DNA of 64,000 nt. Source: Gammaproteobacteria bacterium (GTDB taxonomy: Bacteria; Pseudomonadota; Gammaproteobacteria; Tenderiales; Tenderiaceae). The stretch spans positions 1 through 64,000 of the forward strand of contig JACQEP010000014.1 in assembly GCA_016200485.1 (NCBI GenBank). The letters are read 5' to 3'. Shown here in pieces: positions 1 to 8,595 of the stretch; within the stretch, counting starts at the first letter, position 1; every line of letters begins with the position of its first letter. The translations under genes and the position numbers were made by a program. The notes under the pieces are model-generated. The model was not told the origin of the DNA. It did no database searches and was given only the letters and a program-made list of their open reading frames with translations.

Positions 1-102
1 CAGAACTATGCAACCTCATGGTTATGGTTTTACAATAATGAACGCCCTCACAAGGCTAATGATGGATTACCACCAAAACAAATGCTGGCAGTAGCCGCAT
101 GA
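1..102 (+). CDS. IS3-family transposase OrfB, C-terminal fragment (partial, enters from left edge)
   Basis: Frame 1 from the first base is open and ends at TGA 100-102. It reads through the WFYNNERPHKANDGLPP motif, which is the hallmark C-terminal end of DDE integrase-core (rve) transposases of the IS3 family: a YNxxRPH block, then a proline-containing tail. Only about 33 residues are visible. The catalytic DDE residues would lie upstream, outside the window. The gene belongs to the element that interrupts the neighbouring L,D-transpeptidase gene. Confidence 0.8.
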   Translation, partial: QNYATSWLWFYNNERPHKANDGLPPKQMLAVAA

Positions 103-142
103 CCTCTACTTTTGGCAGCAGCTAAAAATGGGGAGATTACCA
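1..142 (+). mobile_element. Right end of an IS3-family insertion sequence
   Basis: The first 102 bases encode the last residues of an IS3-type transposase. After its stop codon, about 40 noncoding bases lead to the broken end of a minus-strand L,D-transpeptidase gene. The likely IS terminus is the CA dinucleotide at 141-142, since IS3-family ends are normally TG...CA. The left end lies outside the window, so the inverted repeat and target duplication cannot be checked. Confidence 0.75.
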
Positions 143-511
143 AGTGGGTTTTCCCAATCCAACAGGATAGGCGCTGATAAGTTTCCCATCTTGAAACATG
201 AATAACATTCGCTGCGGAATGTTAATGACAATTCCATTTTGAATAAACTCTGGAACAATATGGCGATTATCTATCCAGAGATTCTGGCCCGGTATAATAA
301 GGTCTGGATTAGTAATGTCATTATCCCTTGCAATGACTTGCGCAGAAACGCCGAAGCGCGCGCCGATCTTTTCCAGATAGTCGCCAGATAAAATAGTGTA
401 ACTAAATCGCCTACCTATGAGCCCCGGCATTCCCTCGCCAAGCTCTGCCTGACAAAGGTTTTGTAGCATCCCGAACAATATAATCAAGGCGTATAAAGTA
501 AGGCGAGACAT
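137..511 (-). pseudogene. LysM/L,D-transpeptidase gene truncated by IS insertion
   Basis: The reading frame begins with a signal peptide (about residues 1-22), followed by a LysM-like peptidoglycan-binding segment (FSYTILSGDYLEKIGARFGV, about residues 36-80). It then enters the start of a YkuD domain (INIPQRMLFMF, YPVGLGKPTW). In this family the catalytic HGT and SxGCxR motifs lie well downstream of this point, and they are missing. The frame stops at 137-139, inside the insertion sequence. The product would be an exported LysM protein without transpeptidase activity. Downstream genes of the original locus may lie beyond the IS. Confidence 0.8.
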
Positions 512-571
512 TATTTAATGATTATAGAATATGATCGAATTATAACACCTTTCATTAAATATTTATGGCGG

Positions 572-601
572 ATGACAATCTGAATGCTATGCTCTTACTA
601 T
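572..601 (+). promoter_or_regulatory. Possible sigma70 promoter for the CBS-domain gene
   Basis: ATGACA at 572-577 and TACTAT at 596-601 are separated by 18 bases and lie 25 bases before the start codon at 627. The -10 match is only four of six, so this is a tentative call. A strong AAGGAGG ribosome binding site follows at about 617-623. Confidence 0.35.
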
Positions 602-626
602 CCAGTCGAGTGACTAAGGAGGATCT

Positions 627-1070
627 ATGAAAATAGGAGAGATATGTACTCGAGATACTGTTATTGCGAAAAAGGATAATACTATCGTCGAGCTGGCAAA
701 GCTGATGCGTCAGCATCATGTCGGAGATATTGTCGTCGTCAGCGAGGGAGAAAATGCCCCGATTGGAATCGTGACGGACCGTGATATTGTCATTGAGATA
801 CTTGCGAAAGAGCTATCTCATGAGGCAGTTACAGCAGGAGACATTATGAATCGTGATGTCCTGATGGCGCATGAAAACGATGATATCTGGGATACCCTGC
901 AGCGGATGCGCATCAGGGGTGTCCGACGGATACCAGTTATCAATCGGAGCGGCGGGTTAGTTGGGATCGCAACACTGGATGATCTGCTTGAGCTATTGGC
1001 TGACGAGCTTGAAGAACTTGCTAAAACCGTCAGACGCGAACAAGAACAGGAACGTTCAACGCGAAAGTAG
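627..1070 (+). CDS. CBS-domain protein (two tandem CBS motifs)
   Basis: A 147-residue soluble protein made almost entirely of a Bateman module: CBS 1 at about residues 8-65 (GDIVVV, GIVTDRDIV) and CBS 2 at about 73-130 (RIPVINRSGGLVGIATLDDL). A charged helical tail follows (ELEELAKTVRREQEQER). CBS pairs bind adenosine nucleotides and act as energy or ionic sensors, but no effector domain is fused here. The start is supported by AAGGAGG seven bases upstream. Proteins of this kind are common in proteobacterial stress clusters beside universal-stress and GroEL-like genes. Its partner cannot be deduced. Confidence 0.85.
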   Translation: MKIGEICTRDTVIAKKDNTIVELAKLMRQHHVGDIVVVSEGENAPIGIVTDRDIVIEILAKELSHEAVTAGDIMNRDVLMAHENDDIWDTLQRMRIRGVRRIPVINRSGGLVGIATLDDLLELLADELEELAKTVRREQEQERSTRK

Positions 1071-1159
1071 GCGTGGCAACATTAACGGTTTGCCATGGAC
1101 GAAATGCAAAGCCGCGCAAGAGAATTCGTGTCGGCACTTTCTTGTCTGCTACTGTACTA

Positions 1160-1438
1160 TCATCTCCCGCGCCTGCACGCGATAAGATGGCCTCCCAAGT
1201 CCGCGAGTATACGCTGATGAATCGAGGCATCATCTTGACTCATCAACAATACCTCTTTAGGTACGAATAACCTGATACTTTCCCAGGCGCCATCCGTCGC
1301 CATCGCACACTCAACCTTTAGCTCCCATTGAGCATCACGTGGTTCGACTTCAAAGAGGTACGCATCCAACCCAAGTTCATTGAGTAACTCGGTGGTTGCT
1401 TCACGGGCCAGGGCGAGCTCGGTGATCGATAAGGTCAT
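1160..1438 (-). CDS. Small conserved hypothetical protein (92 aa)
   Basis: A 92-residue soluble protein with no signal peptide or membrane segment. The start ATG at 1438 has a good GAGGAG site just upstream, which supports a real gene. The sequence is acidic in the middle and ends in a basic RRGR tail. It contains a beta-rich pattern (WELKVECAMATDGAWESIRLF) and a helix near the start. I do not recognise the family. It is transcribed away from the CBS gene and 53 bases downstream of glgB on the same strand, so it is probably co-transcribed with glgB. Confidence 0.6.
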   Translation of the reverse strand: MTLSITELALAREATTELLNELGLDAYLFEVEPRDAQWELKVECAMATDGAWESIRLFVPKEVLLMSQDDASIHQRILADLGGHLIACRRGR

Positions 1439-1491
1439 AATATACTCCTCAATAATGGCTGTTCGTAAACGCTAAGTTTATGTCATTGAGT

Positions 1492-3660
1492 TCACCGGGG
1501 CACAAGGAGGATGGCCGCCAACGGCGGGATGACTAACGGGATGGAATAAGGTCGCCCCATCCATGGGACCGGCTCAGCGACTGGCATCTTGCTGCCGTTA
1601 CCCAGATTGCTTCCACCGTAAAACTGCGAATCGGAGTTGAAGATTTCTTGATAGACGCCCGGGTCCGGTACGCCGATGCGATAATTATAGCGTGGCACCG
1701 GAGTGAAGTTGGCGATTACAATGACATAATCATGATCGCTACGGCGCAAGAAGCTCATTACAGATTGGTCGGCATCATGGCAATCGATCCACTCGAAACC
1801 TTGCCATTCGAACTCATGTTGATAGAGGGCGGGCGTGGCATGATAGAGGCGATTCAGATCACGCACCAGGGCTTTAATCCCCTGATGCACCGGATAATCG
1901 AGCACGTACCAATCGAGAACTTGGGCGCTGTTCCATTCGAGCCCCTGGCCGAACTCCGTACCCATAAACAACAGTTTCTTACCCGGATGGGTGAACATGT
2001 ACGTATAGAGGAGGCGCAAATTAGCGAATTTTTGCCACTCATCCCCCGGCATCTTGTGGAGCATGGATTGTTTGCCGTGAACGACTTCGTCGTGGGAGAA
2101 AGGCAATAGGAAGTTTTCGGTAAAACAATAGAGCATGCTGAACGTGAGCATATCATGATGATACTTACGGTGAACCGGCGAGTGGGACATGTATCTCAAC
2201 GTATCGTTCATCCATCCCATGTTCCATTTGAGATCGAAACCCAGACCTCCTACATGAATGGGACGCGTAACCTGCGGCCAGGAGGTAGACTCTTCGGCCA
2301 TCATCAACACACCAGGGTGAGTGCGGTGCACTACCGTGTTGAGCAAATGCAGAAAGTCGATGGCCTCGAGATTCTCGCGGCCACCATATTGATTGGGAAG
2401 CCACTCGGTGCGGGAGTAATCCAGGTACAACATCGACGCGACCGCATCCACCCGTAGGCCGTCAATATGAAATTCCTCCAGCCAATACACGGCGCTGGAG
2501 AGAAGGAAATTTTTCACCTCATTGCGACCGTAATTGAAAATCAGGGTCGCCCAGTCCAAGTGTTCGCCCCGGCGCGGATCCTCGTGCTCGTACAGCGCGG
2601 TGCCGTCGAAGCGTGCCAAACCATGAGCATCCTTGGGAAAGTGGGCGGGCACCCAGTCGAGAAACACACCAATGTTGTGTTGATGGCAATAATCGACAAA
2701 ATAGCGAAAGTCATCGGGGCTGCCATAACGGCTAGTGGGCGCGTAATAGCCAGTGGTCTGGTAACCCCACGACGGATCATACGGATGCTCGGTGATGGGC
2801 AACAGTTCAATGTGACTGAAGCCCATCTCCTGTACATAGGGTATGAGCTGCTGCGTCATAGCGCGGTAATTAAGAAACTCCCCCTCCGGCCCACGCTGCC
2901 ACGACCCCAAATGTACCTCGTAAATAGACATAGGGCGGTGTTGCCAGTCAAAGTGGGCGCGCTGCTCGAGCCAGTGACTATCATTCCACGCATATTGACT
3001 GCGGGGTGCGACGATGGAAGCCGTGGCCGGCCGGCACTCCATTTGCTGGCCGTAGGGATCGGCTTTGACGAATACCTCTCCGGTCAACGCATTTCGTATT
3101 TCGTATTTGTACAATACACCCGGGGCAAGATCGGGGATGAACAGTTCCCAAACGCCGCTTCCATCCCGTAAGCGCATGGGATGGCGGCGCCCGTCCCAGC
3201 CATTAAATTCGCCGACGACGCTGACACGCTCGGCATTGGGCGCCCACACCGCGAACAATACGCCCGCGATTCCGTCCACCTCGTGAGGGTGGGCGCCCAT
3301 GAACCGGTACGCGTGCCAGTGTTTGCCTTCACGGAACAAGTGCAGATCGAAATCCAAGATTTGCGGGAGAAAGCTGTAAGGATCATAGGCGATATGTTGG
3401 CGATGGGTGGTGTCGCGCCAGATCAAGCGATAGCGTTCCGGCATGCTGCCGCTATCACCTTCCCACTCGAATACGTCGGTGCCGGAGAGCCTCTGCATGG
3501 GCTGGTTGTTTTCAACGAGGGAGACCTCGCTGGCGGACGGAAGATAGGCGCGCACGACAAGACGGCCGTCCACCCAGTGTCGCCCCAGCACCGTAAACGG
3601 GTCTTTGTGACGGGCCTGGATAATCCTTTCCAGATCCACCTGAATAACCGTGCGATCCAT
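1492..3660 (-). CDS. glgB: 1,4-alpha-glucan branching enzyme
   Basis: At 722 residues this matches the length of GlgB of the GH13_9 type. The protein forms alpha-1,6 branches in glycogen in the cytoplasm. Two N-terminal carbohydrate-binding segments come first (about residues 20-110 and 125-215, including [16 protein letters not shown]). The catalytic barrel follows, with visible GH13 motifs: [11 protein letters not shown] (nucleophile Asp, about 400), MMAEES (acid Glu, about 453) and [10 protein letters not shown] (Asp, about 520). The start ATG has a GGGAGGATAG site. No other glycogen genes are in the window, so this is an isolated glg gene, as seen in accessory stress loci. It is intact. 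Confidence 0.95.
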   Translation of the reverse strand: MDRTVIQVDLERIIQARHKDPFTVLGRHWVDGRLVVRAYLPSASEVSLVENNQPMQRLSGTDVFEWEGDSGSMPERYRLIWRDTTHRQHIAYDPYSFLPQILDFDLHLFREGKHWHAYRFMGAHPHEVDGIAGVLFAVWAPNAERVSVVGEFNGWDGRRHPMRLRDGSGVWELFIPDLAPGVLYKYEIRNALTGEVFVKADPYGQQMECRPATASIVAPRSQYAWNDSHWLEQRAHFDWQHRPMSIYEVHLGSWQRGPEGEFLNYRAMTQQLIPYVQEMGFSHIELLPITEHPYDPSWGYQTTGYYAPTSRYGSPDDFRYFVDYCHQHNIGVFLDWVPAHFPKDAHGLARFDGTALYEHEDPRRGEHLDWATLIFNYGRNEVKNFLLSSAVYWLEEFHIDGLRVDAVASMLYLDYSRTEWLPNQYGGRENLEAIDFLHLLNTVVHRTHPGVLMMAEESTSWPQVTRPIHVGGLGFDLKWNMGWMNDTLRYMSHSPVHRKYHHDMLTFSMLYCFTENFLLPFSHDEVVHGKQSMLHKMPGDEWQKFANLRLLYTYMFTHPGKKLLFMGTEFGQGLEWNSAQVLDWYVLDYPVHQGIKALVRDLNRLYHATPALYQHEFEWQGFEWIDCHDADQSVMSFLRRSDHDYVIVIANFTPVPRYNYRIGVPDPGVYQEIFNSDSQFYGGSNLGNGSKMPVAEPVPWMGRPYSIPLVIPPLAAILLVPR

Positions 3661-3978
3661 GCACTATCCTCCCTGATTTTTAGTTTCAACCCGCTCAACG
3701 CACAGACTCGAACTCCCCTAATCCCATTTTAGACTTAGAACATTCTCTGTGCTCAATTCGATTCGAGTTCGAAATTGGGAACCTTCCCTATTCAATATTT
3801 CGGTTAACCATAGTGCATCCTCATTTGATGCGCGGTTCAATCTAAAGTGTTTAATCAACATGGGAATCATCCTCAGGCTGACGATTCTCGTGCTCGATGG
3901 TTCCATAGCCACAAAATACATCAACGACTATAGTACATTCACGAGCCGCTGCAATGCCGCTCAATAAGGAGAGAAACC
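3661..3978. other. Intergenic region between divergent glgB and M28 peptidase genes
   Basis: About 318 bases without a supported gene. The short open frames here lack ribosome sites and recognisable products. The region must carry the divergent promoters for glgB (minus) and the peptidase (plus). I see no convincing -35/-10 pair on either strand, and no strong hairpin or repeat. An AAGGAGAG ribosome site for the downstream GTG start is present at 3966-3973. Confidence 0.6.
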
Positions 3979-4875
3979 GTGCCATCACCCGAGGAGGTCA
4001 GTCCGACGAAGCTTGAGGCGCACGTCATAAAACTGGCGCGTGAGATTGGGGAGCGCAATGTGTTTAACCCTCAGGCATTGCACAGTGCGGCGGATTACAT
4101 CACCGCCACGTGGCAGGCACAGGGCTATCACGTCATTCCATATACCTACCGGGTCAGTGGTGTCGACTGCGCGAATCTGGAGATCACCCGCCCCGGTCAG
4201 CGCAGGCCGGACGAGTTACTGCTGATTGCTGCCCATTACGATTCTGTCATTGGCAGTCCCGGCGCCAACGATAACGGCAGCGGTGTTGCAGCCCTACTGG
4301 AATTATCGCGATTGTTTACTCAGCTCACACCGGACATCAGCGTCCGCTTTGTCGCCTTCGTCAATGAAGAGCCGCCCTTCTTTATGTGGAAACAAATGGG
4401 CAGCCTGGTGTATGCAAAAATGGCCCGCAGGCGCGGCGACAACATTCGTCTGATGGCTTCGCTGGAAACCATTGGCTACTTTCGTGGTGAGCCACGTAGC
4501 CAGCGTTATCCACCTCTCTTCCGCGCCTTTTACCCGGATCGTGGCGATTTCATCGCCTTCGTCTCTAATCTTGTTTCGCGCCGGCTGATGCACCGCGCTG
4601 CTGCTGCTTTTCGTGCCTATTCGGATTTCCCGCTGGAGCAAACCGCCACTTTTGCCCTGGTTCCCGGCGTAGCCTGGAGCGATCACTTTTCATTTTGGCG
4701 CCAGCGCTACCGCGCCTTCATGGTGACCGACACTGCCTTTTATCGCTACCCCTATTACCACACGGCGGATGACACGCCGGAGAAGCTCGATTACTCCTCG
4801 TTGACCCAGGTGACTAGCGGGCTGTTCCAGGCCTTCGCCGCCTTAGCGGGGCGCGACTCAGTTTATGCTCTTTAG
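3979..4875 (+). CDS. M28-family zinc metallopeptidase
   Basis: A 298-residue protein of the M28 aminopeptidase/glutaminyl-cyclase-like family. Visible metal ligands and catalytic residues are AAHYDS (His and Asp, about residue 88), GANDNGSG (bridging Asp, about 99), the Glu pair in VNEEPPFF (about 134), and a late His in YYHTADDTPEKLDY (about 264). The start is GTG at 3979, chosen because AAGGAGAG lies six bases upstream. There is no signal peptide, so the enzyme appears cytoplasmic. It releases N-terminal amino acids in characterised relatives; the substrate here is unknown. It stands alone on the plus strand. Confidence 0.85.
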   Translation: MPSPEEVSPTKLEAHVIKLAREIGERNVFNPQALHSAADYITATWQAQGYHVIPYTYRVSGVDCANLEITRPGQRRPDELLLIAAHYDSVIGSPGANDNGSGVAALLELSRLFTQLTPDISVRFVAFVNEEPPFFMWKQMGSLVYAKMARRRGDNIRLMASLETIGYFRGEPRSQRYPPLFRAFYPDRGDFIAFVSNLVSRRLMHRAAAAFRAYSDFPLEQTATFALVPGVAWSDHFSFWRQRYRAFMVTDTAFYRYPYYHTADDTPEKLDYSSLTQVTSGLFQAFAALAGRDSVYAL

Positions 4876-4964
4876 CCTGCCACCCCACACCCCACATTCT
4901 TGACATAAGCGGATTAACGCTACGTAGATAGATTTGCTCCTGTTCATCCTTTGCGAGGCATCCG

Positions 4965-5252
4965 CTATAACGCATCTAAAAACTCCTTCCATGGAGTGGC
5001 CACCAGTGTTTCCGTGTTGCAACGCCCCAAGGCGCGAATGATCATGGCCGCCTTTTCCACTTGGACGGGATCCGCCGACTCTACAACGTCGACCACATCG
5101 ATGCGCCCCATAGTGGCGTAACTTTGTTTCCAGACGACGGTGGGGCATTCTCGCTTGATCTTCTCGGAGACGCCCTCCGCGAGCCTCTTAAACTCTTTGG
5201 GGTCGGTCAAAGCACCTGGCGTTAACTGACTGAAGATAATGTATGTTGCCAT
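4965..5252 (-). CDS. GYD-domain protein
   Basis: A 95-residue protein covering a complete GYD domain (Pfam PF08734 type): an N-terminal MATYIIFSQLTPGA strand, a helix containing RLAEGVSEKI, then the signature YATMGRIDVVDVVES, and an ending in TETLVATPWKEFLDAL. The family fold is ferredoxin-like and its biochemical role is unknown. The start at 5252 is preferred over upstream in-frame codons because the family begins with this methionine and an AGGAGC site precedes it. A TTGAC-N8-GTCAA inverted repeat (5271-5288) lies just upstream and could be a binding site. Confidence 0.85.
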   Translation of the reverse strand: MATYIIFSQLTPGALTDPKEFKRLAEGVSEKIKRECPTVVWKQSYATMGRIDVVDVVESADPVQVEKAAMIIRALGRCNTETLVATPWKEFLDAL

Positions 5253-5573
5253 GGATGAGCTCCTATGCGCTTGACTGGCATCGGTCAACCGCATACAGGG
5301 ATCGCGCGGCAGAAACCGTTGATATAAATCTAGGCCATAATCACGACCGATGCAATGTTGGGTAGCCAGTCATACCCATGTAGTTCGAAAGATAACGTTG
5401 CAGCCACTTCCATTTAGATCAACACGCCATTACCCATGTAATTCCATGATGGTCCACTGCATTAAAACCTAAGGATCGGCTGCTACGCCCTCACTACCTT
5501 GAGTATCACATGGATGAATTTCAAGACCAGATCGGGGAAAATTAAAATACGCCAATTGAATCTGGATTTCTCT
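5253..5573. other. Intergenic region between GYD gene and adenosyltransferase gene
   Basis: About 320 bases between divergent genes. The only distinct element is the inverted repeat TTGAC (5271-5275)/GTCAA (5284-5288), 19 bases before the GYD start codon. The open frame that extends the adenosyltransferase upstream to 5499 does not resemble the family N-terminus, so I treat it as leader. No clear promoter was identified for either gene. Confidence 0.5.
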
Positions 5574-6824
5574 ATGTCCATACGCATTACCCAGCTTTCC
5601 ACGCCGCCGGTCCACACGCAGGATATAGAAATCGTCGAACGCAAAGGCATCGGACATCCTGACACAATCTGTGACGCCGTAGCGGAGAGACTCAGCATCG
5701 CCCTCAGTCGCTACTACCTCGATCGCTTCGGACTCATCCTGCATCACAACGTCGACAAAGCGCTTATCAGAGGCGGCGCGGCTCATGTTGAATTCGGCGG
5801 CGGAACCGTTTTGCAACCGATAGAAATCTACCTTGCCGGGCGGGCGACCCACGACGTCAACGGCAGTAAGGTGCCTGTCGATGAAATTGCGATAGAAACC
5901 ACACGGCAATGGTTCAGCGAGCATATGCATGCGGTGGATTGTGAGCGACATTTGAAATTCCATTGCCTGATCCGGCCCGGCTCCAGCGACTTGGTCAATC
6001 TCTATCTGCGCCAGCAGGAAACCGGTATCGCCTTAGCCAACGACACCTCGTGCGGCGTGGGTTTCGCGCCGTTGGATGAACTTGAACAACTCGCGCACTC
6101 AGTGGAAAGCCATCTCAATAACCCCACAATGAAACCTGCCCATCCTGGGTTCGGCGAAGACATTAAAGTCATGGCTGTCCGCGAGGAAAATGAAATCATC
6201 CTTACCGTCGCTTGCGCCTTCATCAGCCGCTACATCCATAACATCGACGACTACTTGGAGAATAAGGGAAGACTCACGGCTATTGTTCTAGACATCGCAA
6301 GGCGAGTGACCGATAAAAAAGTTACCGTGTATGTGAATACCGCGGACAATCTCAATACAGGCAGCATCTACCTGACCGTCACCGGCACTTCAGCAGAGGC
6401 AGGCGACGATGGCGAAGTGGGACGCGGTAATCGGTCGAACGGACTCATCACACCCTACCGGCCGATGACCATGGAAGCCGTGGCCGGCAAGAACCCGGTC
6501 ACTCACGTAGGCAAGCTTTACAACGTGACCGCCACGCGCATCGCTGCGTCTCTCGTTCGAGATATCCAGGACGTCAGCGAAGCATACTGTTATCTCGTGA
6601 GCCAGATCGGCAAACCGATTCAAGAACCGCGGGGAGTCGATGTTCGAGTCCGTACCGAAGAAAACCGATCGTTAAGAGACCTGATGCCCGCCATCATCGA
6701 CCGCCGAATTTTCAGCGATTTGCCGCGTAGGCGTGCTCAGAATGCGATGCAGAATCTGCAACCCTGTTCTCTCATCCCCCTCCAATTTCCCCTCTTCCGC
6801 GGCGACCGTTTCCATGCAGCGTAA
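5574..6824 (+). CDS. Archaeal-type S-adenosylmethionine synthetase, C-terminus replaced by read-through
   Basis: This is the archaeal class of methionine adenosyltransferase (Pfam AdoMet_Synthase, PF01941), which makes SAM from ATP and methionine. It is not the usual bacterial MetK. Visible motifs are [13 protein letters not shown] (about residues 22-34), [22 protein letters not shown] strand ([11 protein letters not shown]), [16 protein letters not shown] and [15 protein letters not shown]. The chosen start, MSIRITQ, matches the family N-terminus. The first about 379 residues look native. The last 37 are the antisense of the facing GroEL-like gene, so the normal C-terminal helix is lost. Activity is uncertain. 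Confidence 0.8.
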   Translation: MSIRITQLSTPPVHTQDIEIVERKGIGHPDTICDAVAERLSIALSRYYLDRFGLILHHNVDKALIRGGAAHVEFGGGTVLQPIEIYLAGRATHDVNGSKVPVDEIAIETTRQWFSEHMHAVDCERHLKFHCLIRPGSSDLVNLYLRQQETGIALANDTSCGVGFAPLDELEQLAHSVESHLNNPTMKPAHPGFGEDIKVMAVREENEIILTVACAFISRYIHNIDDYLENKGRLTAIVLDIARRVTDKKVTVYVNTADNLNTGSIYLTVTGTSAEAGDDGEVGRGNRSNGLITPYRPMTMEAVAGKNPVTHVGKLYNVTATRIAASLVRDIQDVSEAYCYLVSQIGKPIQEPRGVDVRVRTEENRSLRDLMPAIIDRRIFSDLPRRRAQNAMQNLQPCSLIPLQFPLFRGDRFHAA

Positions 6825-8081
6825 CAGTGCCAGTCCGCCGCCGGGGACAATACCCTCAGAAACCGCTGCCTTGGTGGCGCTGATAGCATCATCGAGCGCC
6901 TCCTTTTTGTTTTTCATCTCCGCCTCCGAAGGCGCACCCACACGGATGACAGCAACTCCACCGGCGAGCTTGGCCAGCCGCTCTTGCAGTTTTTCACGGT
7001 CGTAGTCGCCCGTTGACTTTTCTATTTGTACACGAATCTGCCGGATGCGCCCGTCAATCGCACTTTTATCTCCCACGCCGCCGATGATCGTGGTAGTTTC
7101 ACGTGCCACCACCACGCGTTTGGCAGTCCCCAACTGAGAGAGTTGAACATCTTCGAGACGGAACCCGATCTCTTCGGAGATAAGCTGTCCGCCGGTAAGG
7201 ACAGCGATATCTTCCAGCATCGCCTTGCGCCGGTCACCGAAACCGGGGGCCTTCACGGCAACACTGTGCAACACGCCGCGTATCTGATTGACGATAAGGG
7301 TCGCCAACGCCTCGCCCTCGATATCCTCAGCGATCAGCAAAATAGGCCTTCCGCTCTTCGCCACCTGCTCAAGAATCGGTAGCAAGTCCTTCAATATACC
7401 GATCTTCTTATCACAAAGCAGGACATGTGCTTCTTCAAAAACCACCTCCATCTTTTCCGGATCGGTAACAAAGTAAGGCGAGATATAACCCCTATCGAAC
7501 TGCATTCCCTCGACCACGTCGAGCACGGTCTCAGTCGTCTTGGACTCTTCCACTGTTATCACACCATCGTTACCTACCTTTTCCATGGCCTCGGCGACGA
7601 GCTCCCCGATCGTCGGGTTATTATGTGCCGCCAATGTTGCGACCTGAGCCTTCTCTTTGCGCGTTTTTACAGGTTTCGACAATGCCCGCAAGGCGTCGAC
7701 TGCAACCTTGAGTCCATAATCGAGTCCACGTTTGATGTCGATGGCACTAGCACCCGCGGCGACATTGCGAATGCCTTCCGCGAAAATCGCATGCGCCAGC
7801 ACCGTTGACGTACTGGTACCATCGCCTACGGCATCGCCTGTCTTTTCGGCTGCCTGGCGCAGCATCTGTGCACCGAGATTTTCTTCCGGATCTTTAAGAT
7901 CGACCTCTTTAGCGATGGTAACACCGTCATTGCATACAATCGGAGCGCCCCACTTCCTTTCAATGAGTACCGATTTTGATTTTGGACCCAGCGTTAGACG
8001 CACCACATCGGCAAGCGCGGTGGCGCCGCGAAGGATCTTCTCACGTGCGGCAGAACGAAACAGGATTTGTTTGTGAGGCAT
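6672..8081 (-). pseudogene. Divergent GroEL-like type I chaperonin, 3' end deleted
   Basis: Encodes 469 residues of a GroEL paralogue, against about 540-550 for the family. Typical blocks are [42 protein letters not shown] (ATP site), [13 protein letters not shown] and [12 protein letters not shown]. The sequence breaks off after [10 protein letters not shown] and runs seven residues into unrelated sequence. The C-terminal equatorial segment, with the late Asp that contacts nucleotide in E. coli GroEL, is absent. No groES adjoins it. The start at 8081 has an AGGGAG site. It ends inside the facing adenosyltransferase gene. It is probably non-functional or altered; a housekeeping groESL should exist elsewhere. 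Confidence 0.8.
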
Positions 8082-8152
8082 CGGATTCAAGCTCCCTGTC
8101 ATTCGAAATATACTGAAATGCACATTAACCCGTGCTAGTAGTGACATGCTTG

Positions 8153-8176
8153 GTAGTTTAAGAGTATATAAACTAC
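8153..8176. promoter_or_regulatory. Inverted repeat overlapping the GroEL-like promoter (candidate operator)
   Basis: GTAGTTTA (8153-8160) and TAAACTAC (8169-8176) form a perfect 8-bp inverted repeat with an 8-base spacer. One arm overlaps the -10 hexamer of the predicted promoter, and the other lies around the transcription start. That position suits a repressor. It is not the CIRCE element. Confidence 0.55.
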
Positions 8177-8203
8177 TATAGAATAGACGAGTGGGAAGGT
8201 CAA
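8175..8203 (-). promoter_or_regulatory. Sigma70-type promoter of the GroEL-like gene
   Basis: On the minus strand, TTGACC (8203-8198) and TATAGT (8180-8175) are separated by exactly 17 bases. Each hexamer matches consensus at five of six positions. It lies about 94 bases upstream of the start codon at 8081. Confidence 0.65.
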
Positions 8204-8419
8204 AACCGACAGTTTAACTGCAAACATCTCTATAGTGTCTGATTTTATATTGATCAGAGGTTAATGACATGGCTATAGATATATCACTACACTGGCATAT
8301 CCTAGATAACAGGTAAATCGACACGGATAAATTATCGCCAAAATGTAATTTCGTGAGATCGAAAATGAAATGTAAAGGCATTACGATTATTGGCGCCAAT
8401 CTTAATGCCGCAGGAGGAA

Positions 8420-8560
8420 ATGGAAATCATGCACATCATTTCACCCGTATTTGATCACCAAGAAACGATTCCAGCGAAATACACCTGCGATGGAGCCGAT
8501 ATATCGCCCCCTTTGACTTGGTCTAATGAGGCGCGCGCCTGGTTTGCCGGCTTGTTATAA
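8420..8560 (+). pseudogene. PEBP (YbhB/YbcL-type) gene fragment
   Basis: A GGAGG site is followed by an ATG at 8420 and about 36 residues that match the start of the bacterial phosphatidylethanolamine-binding/Raf-kinase-inhibitor-like family: SPVF, then IPAKYTCDGADISPPLTWS. The family is about 150-180 residues long. Here the match ends at about position 8528 and the frame runs ten codons into unrelated sequence before TAA at 8558. The rest of the gene is gone. The break marks the left boundary of the exopolysaccharide operon. Confidence 0.75.
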
Positions 8561-8595
8561 ATTCGCCAACACGTTTTGACCAAGGTTGGCGACGG

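Noticed and set aside
2467..3171. A 234-codon open frame on the plus strand
   Set aside because: It is antisense to glgB and has no family features.
5499..5573. An upstream extension of the adenosyltransferase frame
   Set aside because: The extra 25 residues do not resemble the family N-terminus, and there is no suitable ribosome site at 5499.
8100..8180. A CIRCE element upstream of the GroEL-like gene
   Set aside because: The TTAGCACTC-N9-GAGTGCTAA pattern is absent; the inverted repeat found there has different half-sites.
8214..8399. A 61-codon minus-strand frame between the GroEL-like gene and the PEBP fragment
   Set aside because: There is no ribosome binding site or family similarity, and it occupies an AT-rich regulatory region.
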